From: Adenophora triphylla var. japonica | Taxonomy: Eukaryota; Streptophyta; Magnoliopsida; Asterales; Campanulaceae | Direction of reading: 5' to 3' | Assembly: GCA_022495995.1 (NCBI GenBank) | Contig: JAFEMH010007485.1 | Span: forward strand, 1 to 64,000 | Length of the DNA: 64,000 nucleotides | Shown here: positions 46,206 through 57,789 of the stretch, piece after piece | Layout of the letters: the number at the start of each line of letters is the position of its first letter | How positions within the stretch are numbered: the first letter of the stretch is position 1 | The notes under the pieces: model-generated | Database searches by the model: none | What the model saw: only the letters and a program-made list of their open reading frames with translations | What the model was told of the DNA's origin: nothing | Made by a program: the position numbers and the translations under genes

Positions 46206-46232
46206 TCCTTTCTGGATTGTATATTAAAATAT

Positions 46233-46690
46233 ACAATTTTAACAATAGGAAACAATATATTCACAATACATATAAAATTTTAAAGTTCTAATAATCTAAA
46301 GCATTCACAATACATATAAAACTTTAAACTATTAATAATATAAAGCATTCACAATACATATAAAACTTTAAAGTTCTAATAATCTAAAGCATTCACAATA
46401 CATATAAAACTTTAAATTATTAATAATATAAAGCATTCACAATACATATAAAACTTTAAAGTTCTAATAATCTAAAGCATTCACAATACATATAAAACTT
46501 TAAACTATTAATAATAATCTAAAGCATTCACAATAGATATAAAACTTTAAAGTTCTAATAATCTAAAGCATTCACAATACATATAAAACTTTAAACTATT
46601 AATAATCTAAAGCATTCACAATACATATAAAACTTTAAAGTTCTAATAATCTAAAGCATTCACAATACATATAAAACTTTAAACTATTAT
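46233..46690. repeat. AT-rich minisatellite, about 43-bp unit
   Basis: About eleven tandem units of CATTCACAATACATATAAAA followed by CTTTAAAGTTCTAATAATCTAAAG or CTTTAAACTATTAATAATATAAAG. The two versions alternate, giving an apparent dimer of about 86 bp. It lies between the cut Tat pol and the 3' end of the CACTA transposase gene. Confidence 0.9.
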
Positions 46691-46743
46691 TAATCTTCGT
46701 CCCCATCATCATCACTGGACTCTGAATTACTACAAAACTCGAG

Positions 46744-49700
46744 TTATTCATCTTCGTCTTCGGACTCTGATGAATCAAACTCTGGTTCATCTTCCTCTTC
46801 CTTTTCCTCTTCCTCTGATTCATCAATATCAATGTGCGCGAGATGACCTGAACGAGGCGGAGGAGGTGGCAAATTCACTGGTAAGAAATCCTCCTCGGGT
46901 TCATCAACATTTTGAGGAATATGAGTGACATCATCTAATGGATGATTAGCTGATGAAACGTTAGGTGGCACTGGCATTTCATCCTCTTGATAGGGTGTTT
47001 CTAATGACGACTCTGTTGTTGTCGATGAGGGTAGGTTGTCAATCATGCTCCTAGCCTTGGTCATCCAGACAGCCCACCATCCGTCGGGTCGCAGACGAGG
47101 GTAGGGAGTCATGTATACCTGTTGTGCTTGAGATGCTAAGATGAAGACGTCGTCGCCATTATGTCTGGACGAGTCCTTTACATCGACGAGGTCAAATATG
47201 GCATGCTTCTTAACACCTCGCACAGCATCTCGCCAATCACAATTGAACAAGACAACACTGTTTCTACCCAAATACTCCACCTCGACTACTTCTTTCAGGA
47301 CGCCATAATAATCAAGGTTTCCTTTAAGCTTCACGCCGCTATTCCACGTTAATTTAGAGCCCCTGTAAGCTTTGGTATGAAACACATAGCCATTCACGAA
47401 ATAACCGTTGTATAAATGAACGTTCAAGTACGGAGTTGATGCTAAATGTCTTAACCTCACAGCTTTGGCATCACTCGGATGTTCAGCTATCTATAAGGCA
47501 ATATGTAACCAATTTAATACAATTTTAAGATTGAATGTTTAAAAAAGTGTATAGAATAAATTTGAATAAAACGAAATATTTACATATTTCCTTAGCCAGT
47601 TTGGAAATTCTTTGTCTGTCCTAGTTGCGATGAGTTCTGGAGATAAATCCTGAGCTAAATCTTCAAACATTCTGCAATAGGGTTAAACAAGGCATTTCAT
47701 ATGCAGGTAATTAAACATGCATAATTTAATCGACGAGGCGTAAACATAACATCAATGACTTACTTGATATATTCCCCAACCTCGTCACAGTTAAGAAGAA
47801 CATACGTTACGACCGCGGCAAACTCTTTAGCGGTTAACGTACGCGTACCAACCTGTTTGTCGAGGAACCGACCAGGGGATGAAAATACAGAGATGTTTCC
47901 CTTAGACGGACAACCACCATCGTAATTGCGGCCAACCCTAGTCAATCTCGTATCAACATCAGGAGGAAAATATGTTCCGACAAAGGCAACAATCTCATCT
48001 ATAATAACAAATTTCCGAAATTGAGGCCTCGACCATGGCCCTATTGCTCATCTTCCTTTTCAATTGGCCTAAATACCTAAAAGTCATTCGTAGATTAAAA
48101 CATAAATAATGTTAAAGAAGGTATATTGTTAACGCTCAAATTATTTAGAAATAAAATAAATTCAATTACCTCTCAAATGGATACATCCATCTGTATTGAA
48201 CTGGACCACCGACTCTAGCTTCGTATGCCAAGTGGACCGGTAAATGCTCCATAGAATCAAAGAATGAAGGAGGAAATATCTTCTCAAGTTTGCACAAAGT
48301 CACTATGATGCTCTCCTCAAGCTTTTTCATGTGATCAACACGTAGTGTGGTCGATGTTAACGCTCGAAAAAACTCACTTAACTCTGTTAACGCCACCCAG
48401 ATATTGTCAGGCAAGAGACCCCTGAGAGCAATCGGAAGTATCCTATCCAGCAAAACGTGGCAATCGTGACTCTTCAAACCCTGCACTTTCCCCTCCTCTA
48501 CATTGACACAGTTACCAATGTTAGACGCGTAACCATCTGGAAGCCTTAAATCCTTGAGCCATTTCAGGAGGAGGAGTTTCTTTTCCTATGTAAGCACGTA
48601 TTGAGCCATCGGTCTAACTGGTTTACCATTGACGTGTACCATCTCTAAGGCCGACCGCTTATAGATTTCCTTAAGGTCCATTCGAGCTTTTTCGTTGTCT
48701 TTAGTTGTTGCCTTGAAATCCATCAACGTGTTAAAAACATTATCGAATATATTCTTCTCAATGTGCATCACGTCAAGGTTATGTCGAATGAGATTTGTTT
48801 TCAAGTATGGCAGCTCCCAAAATATACTCCTCTTGATCCAGTTATGGGTAGTCCCAAACCCTTGTATTTTGGTCTTCGAAAACTTTTTCCCCCACCGAGG
48901 ATCGGGCAATCTAGATACCTCCTCATAGACCGTGTCACCACTAAAACGAATCGGGGCCTCATCATGGTCAATCTTGTTCTTTTTAAATGCATTCTTCTGG
49001 GTCCTGAATGGGTGGTCCTCCGGAAGAAATTGTCTATGGCAATCGAACCAACATGGTTTTCCAGAGTGCGTGAGCATGAAAGACTTTGTGTCACTCATAC
49101 AATATGGACAGGCCAACTTCCCGTGGGTGCTCCAACCCGATAACATCCCATATGCAGGGAAGTCATTAACTGTCCACATCAATGCAGCCTTCATGCTGAA
49201 ATTCTCTCGCTTGAAAGCATCCCACGTTTCGACCCCATCCTCCCAAAGCTGTTTCAATTCGTCCATCAAAGGTCGGAGATAGACATCAATGTTCCTCCCA
49301 GGGCTGTTTGGGCCGGGGATGAATAATGACAAGAACATGTAGGGATCACTCATACACAACCAGGGCGAAAGATTGTGGACAGTTGCTATAACCGGCCAAC
49401 AAGAGTAAGATTTTGCCCCAGGACCAAACGGATTGAAACCATCAGAGCAGATGCATAACCGTATATTTCTTGCTTCAGACGCAAAGTCAGGATAAGTCTC
49501 ATCAAAGTGTTTCTATGCCTCCCCATCACTGGGATGAATCAACACACCCTCTTCACGCAAACTTTCCTTATGCCAACGCATTGCCTCTGCAGTAGATTTA
49601 GACGCATAGAGGCATTGCAGTCTTGGAATCAACAGCATGTAACGCAACTGCTTATGTGGTTTGTTTTTCTTGTGTTTTGAACTCCCCCTCCGATTTGGCT

Positions 49701-50480
49701 TATATCTACTTTGTCCGCAAATTGAACACTCTGTCTTCTGTGAATCTTCCTTGTAGAATAGCATGCAGTCATTCTTACACGCATAAATCTTTCCATAACA
49801 TAGCCCAATCTGCCCAACCAACTTCTTTGTCTCATAAAAGTTTGTAACCATCTTATTCTCTTTCGGCAACATCCGCTTAATTGCTTTCATGATACGATTA
49901 TAAGCAGACTGGCTAATATTGCAATCAGCCTTTATGTTAAGGAGCTCAGCCACAGCCTCCAACACACTGATCTCGCAACCTGGATAGACCTTCTCTTTTG
50001 CAGAGTCCATAGCATCAATAAATTTCTTGGGCAGGGGTTGGTTCTTGCCGTTGGTTCTCTCGACCAATCGAATTCAGGACCGGCTGCATACCTAACCATA
50101 TCTTCCATATTCAAAGGTGGTTCTTTATTGTCCTGAATAATAGGTTCGGGTTCGGGAGGTACATGAATATTCCCGGGGGGATTATTCGCAACATTTGTGC
50201 GCAATCTCATTTGCTCACCATGACGAGTCCACCGTTTGTACCCAACTTCAAACTCGTTACGCAAAAGATGTTTCTGAGTATCGATCAAGCTTAGATACTT
50301 GACATTACAATAGATGGTGCATGGACACCTAATCTTACCCTCATCTTTCATGTGACTGGTTTTATTTGATTCAGCAAATTCAATAAACCCCTTCAACCCT
50401 CTTATAAACTCAGGATTGATACTGCAATGATTCGGAAACTTCCGCTTGTACATCTAACTACGATCATCGTTAACAGACAT
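46744..50480 (-). pseudogene. CACTA transposase (TNP2 / Transposase_21 type)
   Basis: Would excise and integrate the element. N-terminus from ATG 50480: transposase-associated domain (CPCTIYCNVKYLS, W..HGE). Then the TNP2 core with CPYCMSDTKSFML, KPCWFDCHRQFLP and NLDVMHIEKNIFDNV (about 48700-49400), DUF4218 (HDCHVLLDRILPIALRG, LPVHLAYEARVGGPVQYRWM) and, in the last exon, DUF4216 (YYGVLKEVVEVEYLG) with an acidic tail. Inferred exons: 50480-48170, 48076-47764, 47671-47584, 47490-46744, with good donor and acceptor sites. Breaks: TGG-to-TAG stops at about 50454 and 49513, a stop at 48583, and frameshifts near 50066 and 48025. It is therefore inactive. Confidence 0.8.
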
Positions 50481-50483
50481 CAC

Positions 50484-50739
50484 TCCTGCATTGCAATCCA
50501 TATATTATACGTACACTCAATTTAATCGACGGATGAAACAAAATTGGGATGTTAATAATTATTTGATTTCATAATATATTAACAGTTTAGAAGTAATTAA
50601 CGTATTATCATTCCCTAAATTTGAATTACAAACTTAAAAGCAACACAGATCTTCTTAAAATAAATTTAAAGCTTTTAACTCATATTTAACAATATATTAA
50701 CAGATCTTCTTAAAGTGTCTAGGAACTCGTTCCCGCTCC
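50484..50739. other. AT-rich interval, nothing recognised beyond splice acceptor
   Basis: The minus strand reads GCAATGCAG just before the transposase start, a plausible 3' splice site for the intron that would begin at the donor 55988. The rest is unremarkable. Confidence 0.35.
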
Positions 50740-52287
50740 CGAACTCGAATCTCTACTCTTCCTCCGCCTCGGTCCCCGGGAGGTCTTTGGTCTAGGTATG
50801 TCGAAAAAGTCAGTCTGACCTCATCCTGGCTCAGGTATCATGTGAACCGGTGGATCAATCAGTCTGGTAGCTCTCAGTACTGCTCTTTCCTGCCTCAAGG
50901 CCTCCCTGCGAACTATCACTTCGGGATCGTTTCTCAAAGCAGCTCTCCGAAGCTCCCGTCTCTCATAATCTGCTGCAATGTCGCCAGTGATTTCATCAGG
51001 GTTGCTCTTGGCCTCTATGTATCTTAATGTCCGGCTGGAAGAATAGTCTGCCCCAAAATGCTCTCGACGTCGAGCCTCTATCATCAGCTGTATAGGACCT
51101 TGCTGCTCCTCGTACCATATCAGATACTCGGTGGTCAGAAATGTGCTACGTCTAGTCTGACGGAGTAGTGGTCGTATCGGAAGAAATCCCTCTAGAAATG
51201 CTCTGCCAAAGAAATGTGTAGTCTGAGGCTCAGTCATAATCATCAGCATGGTATTAGTCGTCAATTGCTCTCTCAAAGTCCGAATGGTCTGCTGCGGGTA
51301 TACATACTGTCTGCTCACTAGAGATGGAATGCAAAAGGATGATATATGTAGTCCCGGAAGTTGGACAATCACTGACTCATCCTGAATATCTCTCATAGTC
51401 TGCAATCCCTATGCCGGAATCCAATAGTACAGGTTTGCGGTCTCATATCGGGCCAAGGCCAACCTCCTATGCCAACTCTCAGTAGAGGCATCCCTCAATA
51501 TCCTGCACTGTCCAGTCACCCAAGGTAATGCCGTTTGCCCCTCTGGAAGTGGCGAGATCAAGCGCAATCTCTCATACAGCCACAATGATAGTAATCTGGG
51601 GCTGCCTGAACCCATGTACTCGGATCCTCCGGCTAATCTATCAATGCCGTGGTATGTCTCCGCTAGCAACAGTGGAATGATGTCCATCGCTCCCTGTCCA
51701 GATTGAATATACCGGATGTCAACTCCTCGATCACCTCTCGCCCGCTGATGATCTCTAACAGCGTAGCTGGACACACTCCGATGTAGCCGCAGAAGTAGTG
51801 CGCAGACAGAATGAGCAACATGAATATATCTAAGGAAGTGGATAGATCAAACAGTCTGGGGCTGGTCCGACTCAATCTGGCTATATGATTCAAGTCTATG
51901 AATCTATCGTCAACGATAATGCCCGATACCCAGTCTGCTGATAATCCCAAGAATTCAGATAGTTGCTTCGTAACTGATCGTCTGTCTCGAGGAAATGCCA
52001 CAGTCCTCGACTCACCCACACCCGATCGGTGCTCGAAAATCCTCCATCGTTGGCATCAGATCGTTGTACGATAGGGTGAACACATGTCGCTCCGAATCCC
52101 AAAAGCACGAAGCAGCTCGGAGCAGATCCCAATCAATCTTCCAATCTTTTAGAGACCATATGCATGGCATGCTATACCTCCTGTCAATAAGTTTTCGGTG
52201 TTGTTTTTGGTGAAAGCGCGAGAGTTCAAGAATGTCTTGTTGAAATTGATACTCTCGGGAAACAATTTCTCCATTGTAATGCTCCAT
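50740..52287 (-). pseudogene. DUF7745 / plant mobile domain-like protein
   Basis: ATG at 52287. N-terminus MEHYNGEIVSREYQF, then WDLLRAASCFWDSERHVF and LSYNDLMPTMEDFRAPIG (the typical start of this family), YFCGYIGVCPATLLEI, MDIIPLLLAETYHGIDRL, GSGSPRLLSLWLYERL, SFCIPSLVSRQYVYP and an Arg/Glu-rich C-terminus ending near 50740-50820. It is spread over several minus frames, with shifts near 52015, 51710 and a stop near 51406. It is related to the fragments at 13490 and 61973. It lies inside the CACTA element, upstream of the transposase exons and in the same orientation, either captured or inserted. No upstream intron was found. Confidence 0.6.
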
Positions 52288-52694
52288 GTTGCCTTAAATT
52301 GGGGCTGCTGGGATTTTTTACCTATTAATATTGTGAATAATTGTAAATTGTTAATATTTAAAATTAGGTTTAGAATTGGGGTTGGCTTCTTAGTATCAAC
52401 AAATCTTGAGCTCTAGTTCAAACTAAACTAAAGGATAATGTTGTCCCTACCTAACCACCTACTCTATCCTTTAAGTGCCTGTTTGATAAACCTATCTCAT
52501 CCCGAAATGCACGATTATATGAAATGCAAATATCACTTTGTCTACTTGCTTTATAATCGAAAATAAAGAAATTTAGGCTTTTGGATAGACCTAACTTATT
52601 ATTATTGTGAATAATTTTAAATATTAATATTTAATTCTTTGTTGTAAAATATATAATTTTACAGTGATGAATTAAATTAACATTTATAAACAAA

Positions 52695-53443
52695 ATGAGA
52701 GTCGTTCTCATCCACAACTATCAAAACCCTATCTCATCTTAGACCAAGAAAGACAGAGCAAACAAGTTCTCGACTGTTTGAGCAAAGGATTTTCTGTTTA
52801 ATAAGAATTTTTTCCAGTTTCACTGTCCTCCTCTCTAAGGATCTCTCAAACATAACAGCCATGTTTGTGACATTGCCTGTTTTACTCTTCACTGGTGTTA
52901 TACGGTCACAAGTAAAAACAAGGTAACAGTATAACACCAGTGAAGAGAAAACAGAACTTTCCTCCAATTTTTTCAATCTCCACCTTCTATTTACTCAAGA
53001 TCCTGATTGCAGAATCTTTCTCATGAGCTTGAAAGCTGGCGGTTGCCCTCAATCTCACGGTTGCTTCGCATGTTAAGCAACCGTGAGATTGAGGGCAACA
53101 CCGCCAGCTTTCAAGCTCATGAGGAAGATTCTGCAATCAGGATCTTGAGTAAATGGAAGGTGGAGATTGAAAAAATTGGAGGAAAGTTCTGTTTTCTCTT
53201 CACTGGTGTTATACTGTTACCTTGTTTTTACTTGTGACCGTATAACACCAGAAGAGTAAACAGTGCACCGTCACAAACATGGCCTGTGATGTTTGAGATC
53301 CTTAGAGAGAAGAGGACAGATGAAACTGAAAACTCTTATTAAACAGAAAATCCTTTGCTCAAACAGTAGAGAACTTATTTGCTCTATCTTTCTTGATCAA
53401 AGATGGACGGATTTTGATAGTTGTGGGTGAGAAAGGCTCTCAT
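52695..53443. repeat. Near-perfect 750-bp palindrome (long hairpin)
   Basis: Two arms of about 370 bp in inverted orientation, separated by only 8 bases (CGCATGTT, 53067-53074). Around the centre the match is perfect or almost so for over 150 bp; outside it has small indels, for example near 52860 and 53255. An open frame in the right arm (53007-53237) encodes a peptide I do not recognise, with complementary sequence in the left arm. A transcript would fold into a long double-stranded RNA. Similarity may continue weakly outward to about 52675 and 53465. Confidence 0.9.
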
Positions 53444-53486
53444 CTTATTTATATTTTAAGATGTTAACCACCAACCACAATATCCT

Positions 53487-54200
53487 AAGGTGTATCTAGG
53501 GTGCCAGGATTGATGTCAGACGCTCAAATGTAGACGATATACATCACCGTCCGCGATGCCGTCAATCGCCCCAAAATGGGATCTAGAACCACTACGGTAG
53601 TGTGCAGTTGAATATATTACATTATTGAGACATTCACCCCCCTTCCTCCCCCTTTGACTTTAAAAGACTTGAAAATTAGATATTTAGTAACTTATCTAAT
53701 TGTTGCATATGTAACATGTTATGTTTACTAAATATGTAACATGTTATGTTTACTAAATATAACATGTTACATATTTGATTATGAGTACGTTAATTTATCG
53801 TTTTCTTTATAGTGGCATATGTTTTCTTCTATTCGTTAATATTACTAACATATCGTTTTCTTTTTGTCTTTTCTGATTCGGTATAACTAAATTGATTATT
53901 ACCACCATTTAGATTATGCATTATTCGTTTTTTCTTTAGCTCTTTATCAATTATTTTTGTGATTTTCATAGATACTCTTTATTCTCAGTTATGGTTCTCA
54001 AAGCACATTTTATGATTTCAGGTACTACACCTTAAATGTTGGTTTACTTATTTACGCGACACATATATACAGAAACTGTATCCTAGTTTGTTTCATATAA
54101 GGTGCATCTAGGGTGCCAGGATTGATATCAGGCGCTCAAACGTAGGCGACATAATCACCGTCCGCGATGCCGTCAATCGCCCCAAAATGGGATCTAGAAC
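53487..54200. repeat. Two copies of a 102-bp repeat and nearby local duplications
   Basis: 53487-53588 and 54099-54200 share AAGGTG.ATCTAGGGTGCC ... CCCCAAAATGGGATCTAGAAC with few differences. Around them, TTTACGCGACAC.TATATACAG (54048 and 54351) and TTCCTAAACTCTTTCATCCA (54207 and 54317) are also duplicated, so the interval to about 54400 is a patchwork of tandem copies. No gene is seen here or in 54400-55040. Confidence 0.7.
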
Positions 54201-55046
54201 TAGATGTTCCTAAACTCTTTCATCCACAGTTTTCTTACTTATTTGTTTGTAACTGAAGCAAATAAACCATAAAGAGTATCTATGTAAATCCATTTCAAAT
54301 ATGATATAAGCGAAGTTCCTAAACTCTTTCATCCACAGTTATTTACTTATTTACGCGACACGTATATACAGAAACTGTATCCTAGTTTGTTTCATATAAA
54401 TGGATTTACACAAATTTTAAAAATGTCTTTGACTTCAGATGCTTTTCCTTTAATGCCCTAATATGTATCCTGTATTGGTTTCTCTACCTCATAAAAAAAA
54501 AAATTAATAAGAAAAGAAGTGTATATATTATCTCTACCTCAACAATTAAAACCTAACTCGTTAAGGTTGCTTATCACTTTTTCACATCACATAATAAACC
54601 ACAATTTCAAAATCCCATCCAAAGATTATAACTTTCTAAAGCAACCATACACAAATGACAAGTAAGACACATATCTGTAGAGCATCCTTAACCTTGAAGC
54701 CCTTTGTTCTCTGCTTTCTACTTGGCAATTGCTTCAACATGTCATCAGCCAAAAAAAAAAAAAAACACACAGTGATACTTTTTAACTATTAAAACATTTT
54801 AACAAAATATTTTCATTTTACTAATTTTAGCTATTACTCCTTCAGGTTAATGCAAATTTCATCAAGTACAATTGTATTTATCACCAAGAGAGCAAACAAC
54901 AACAAAAAATATAGCTGCAACAACAAAAATATAGCTGCAATACAAAACATGAAAAAGTAGTGAACATGTCAGTTTCCATTCTAGGCCTTTTCTCTGTCTG
55001 GGTTCACACTGTCCCGTAACCCCTATACCCAAACGTAAAATCTAGG

Positions 55047-55661
55047 GAGAAACGCGTTTCTCCATAAGTTATGGAGAAATGGGTTACGGGTATCCAAAAG
55101 CTATTGAAAGGATATCCAGAAACTTTTTGTATTGGCCATGACCTTGTCCCATGGTTACTCGGATATCATTCAAAGGTTCTGGATATCCAGAACCCTTTGA
55201 AAGGATATCCAGAAGCTTATGAAAGTGATATCCAGAAACCTTCAAAATGATATCCAGAAACTTTTCAAAATGTTTCTGGATATTCATTTGATGGTTTCTG
55301 GATATACATTTGAAGGTTTCTGGATATCCAGAAACCTTCAATAAGCATTTTCTGGTCTTGACCTTGGATTTGGCTTCAAATATGTTTCTGAATATTCATT
55401 TGATGGTTTCTGGATATACATTTGAAGGTTTCTGGATATCCAGAAACCTTCAATAAGCAATTTGTGGTCTTGGCCTTGGATTTGGCTTCAAATATGTTTC
55501 TGGATATCCGCCCAAAGGCTTCTGGATATCCGTTCCAAAGCTTCTGGATATCCAGAACCCTTTGAGACTGATATCCAGAAATTTTCTTCTGATTATCAAA
55601 CGTATAGTTTCTGGCTATTAAAAACGCGTTTCTCCATAGTTATGGAGAAACGCGTTTCTCA
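55047..55661. repeat. Hairpin array of GGATATCCAGAAA units, bordered by palindromes
   Basis: About 25 copies of TTTCTGGATATCC or its complement fill 55095-55615 in both orientations, each core (GGATATCC) being self-complementary. Both borders carry GAAACGCGTTTCTCCATAAG-like palindromes (55049 and 55622) that pair with each other. The whole may be a fold-back element or a rapidly amplified hairpin array. Confidence 0.8.
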
Positions 55662-55988
55662 GCAGACCTACTCATACCCAAATGTGATTAGTAATGTAAT
55701 CTAAAGAAGCCAAAGCTGATAATTAGGAGTTGAATCCCTCTACATCGACTAAGAATTTGTAGAAATTAAGACCTTCAAAAGAGAGATGAGCCATTCTTTT
55801 CTACCCATAAATTATTACTATGCAACTCTAATCTCGTAAGCATATCAGACAGACATGGTGACCCAATCAACTAGAAAATGAAATTGAAATGAAGGGCCAA
55901 AAGCAAACGGCCAGCGGAATCAGATAAATGGTTTTGTGAACCCAGACAGAGAAAATCCAACTCAGATCTAATTTTAATTTAAGCTTAC

Positions 55989-56241
55989 CTTGATTAGAGC
56001 AAGAGAGAGAAACACGATGGAAGCAGGGACGGACGGACGGCGGCAGCAGCTCGAGACGGAGATGGTGGAGAGGTGAACGGACGGCGAAGATTAAAGGCGG
56101 TGTGGAGAGGTGGACGGCGGCGGTGTGAGAGCGAGGGAAGAGAGAGATGAGATCGCGGGTAGAGAGAGATAGCGGGAAGAGAGAGAGAAGGAAATAATGG
56201 CGTAACTGATTTCAGAATCCCAAAATCAGTATTTATAATTA
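55989..56241 (-). promoter_or_regulatory. Promoter and leader exon of the CACTA transposase gene
   Basis: Minus strand: TATA-like ATTATAAATAC (56231-56241), then a CT-rich leader (CTTCTCTCTCTCTTCCC) and a donor CAAG/GTAAGC at 55988. No start codon is apparent in the exon, so it is probably untranslated, with splicing to the acceptor near 50490. Downstream exons lie in the same orientation. Confidence 0.5.
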
Positions 56242-56460
56242 CCCTCAGCGACGGAATATTCCGCCGCTAAATATTAATTATAGCGGCGGAATTTAAATTC
56301 CGACGCTGTAATTAATATTTAGCGGCGGAATATTCCGTCGCTGATAAATCCGACGCTAACCTTTACGTTCACATGAATCGATGACGTGGCATGTACACTG
56401 TCGGAAATTTCCACCGCTGTATTAATTAACCCAGCGACGAAAATTTCCGCCGCTATAATT
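56240..56460. repeat. CACTA subterminal repeats, inner cluster
   Basis: Repeated CGACGGAATATTCCGCCGCT and GCGGCGGAATTT units in both orientations. Such short palindromic repeats near CACTA ends bind the element's DNA-binding protein in characterised elements. Confidence 0.65.
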
Positions 56461-56704
56461 AATAAATATCATTGTTTTTATTATATATAACATGAAAATT
56501 ATTTTAAATTACTCTCAAAAAATAAATATGAGTCAATAAATATTATTTTTGAAAAAATAAATAAATCATAAATATTAATTAATTTTAATTTAATAAATAT
56601 CATTATTTTTAATTATATAAAATATGAAAATTATTTTAAATTACTCTCACAAAAATAAATATGAGTCAATAAATATTATTTTTGAAAAAATAAATAAATC
56701 ATAA

Positions 56705-57545
56705 ACCCTAAACCCTATACACTATACCCTATACCATATACCCTATACCCTATATCCTATACACTATATCCTATACCCTATACACTATACCCTATACCCT
56801 ATACCCTATACCCCATACCCTATACCCTATACACTATACCCTATACCCTATACCCTATACACTATACCCTATACCCTAACCCCTAACCCCTAACCCCTAT
56901 ACCCTATACCCTATACCCTATACACTATATCCTATACCCTATACACTATACACTATACCCTATACCCTATACACTATACCCTATACACTATACACTATAT
57001 ACTATACCCTTAGGGTTTAGGTTTTAGGGTTTAGGGGAATTAGGTTTAGGGGTTAGGGTTTAGGGTTTAGGGTTTAGGGTTTAGGGGTTAGGGTTTAGGG
57101 TTTAGGGTTTAGGGGTTAGGGTTTAGGGGTTAGGGTTTAGGGTTCAGGATTTAGGGTTTAGGGGTTAGGGGTTAGGATTTAGGGGTTAGAGTTTAGGGGT
57201 TAGGGTTTAGGATTTAAGGGTTAGGGGTTAGGGTTTAGGGTTTAAGGTTTAGGGTTTAGGGGTTAGGGTTTAGGGTTCAGGGTTCAGGGTTTAGGGTTTA
57301 GGGTTTAGGGTTTAGGGGTTAGGATTTAGGGGTTAGGGTTTAGGGGTAAGGGTTTAGGGGTTTGGGTTCAGGGTTCAAGATTTAGGATTTAGGGGGTAGG
57401 GTTTAGGATTTAGGGGTTAGGGGTTAGGGATTAGGAGTTAGGGGTTAGGGTTTAGGGGAATTAGGTTTAGGGGTTAGGGTTTAGGGTTTAGGGATTAGGG
57501 TTTAGGGGTTAGGGTTTAGGGATTAGGGTATAGGGTATATAGTAT
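56705..57545. repeat. Two facing interstitial telomere-like arrays
   Basis: The first part (about 56705-57008) is made of AAACCCTATA, CCCTATACACTATA and CCCTAACCCCTAA units. The second (57008-57545) is degenerate TTTAGGG with variants TTTAGGGG and TTAGGGG, about 70 units. The C-rich strand is followed by the G-rich strand, so the two arrays face each other around 57008. They lie inside the CACTA subterminal region. Confidence 0.9.
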
Positions 57546-57554
57546 ATATGGTAT

Positions 57555-57770
57555 AACGTTTTTAGTTAGGTTTTTGAAATTTCAGTCAATTTTTTAACGT
57601 TTTCAGTTAGTTTTTAAGAATTTCAGTCAGATTTTTAACGTTTTCAGTTAGTTTTTCAAAATTTCAGTTAGTTTTTCAAAATTTCAGTTAGTTTTTTGAA
57701 ATTCCAATCAATTTTCTAACGTTTCAGTTAAATATTTTAATGTTTTTCAGTTAGTTATTTTGTTAATTAG
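57555..57770. repeat. Tandem repeat with TTTTCAGTTAG units
   Basis: Six to eight degenerate units of about 30 bp (ACGTTTTCAGTTAGTTTTTNAAATTTCAGTC-like), AT-rich, between the telomere-like array and the outer subterminal repeats. Confidence 0.7.
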
Positions 57771-57789
57771 TTCTAAAAATTTATAAAAA

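Larger units (their letters stand above)
37353..46215 (-). mobile_element. Tat-lineage Ty3/gypsy element lacking gag and 5' LTR
   Basis: Read on the minus strand: short pre-RT segment, RT, RNase H, integrase, an 800-bp spacer, an additional ORF in antisense, polypurine tract (about 38242-38256) and 3' LTR (37353-38241). Gag, protease and the 5' LTR are absent, the sequence being cut near 46210 at the border with the CACTA element. The region 41860-42650 holds no supported gene. Confidence 0.75.

Noticed and set aside
52695..53443. Conventional protein gene in the right arm (53007-53237)
   Set aside because: It is only 76 codons, starts at a non-AUG codon by context, and its sequence is mirrored in the left arm; better explained as part of an inverted duplication.
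57008..57545. Possible chromosome end
   Set aside because: Repeats are degenerate, continue into CACTA subterminal repeats on both sides, and are followed by more than 6 kb of other DNA, so this is interstitial.
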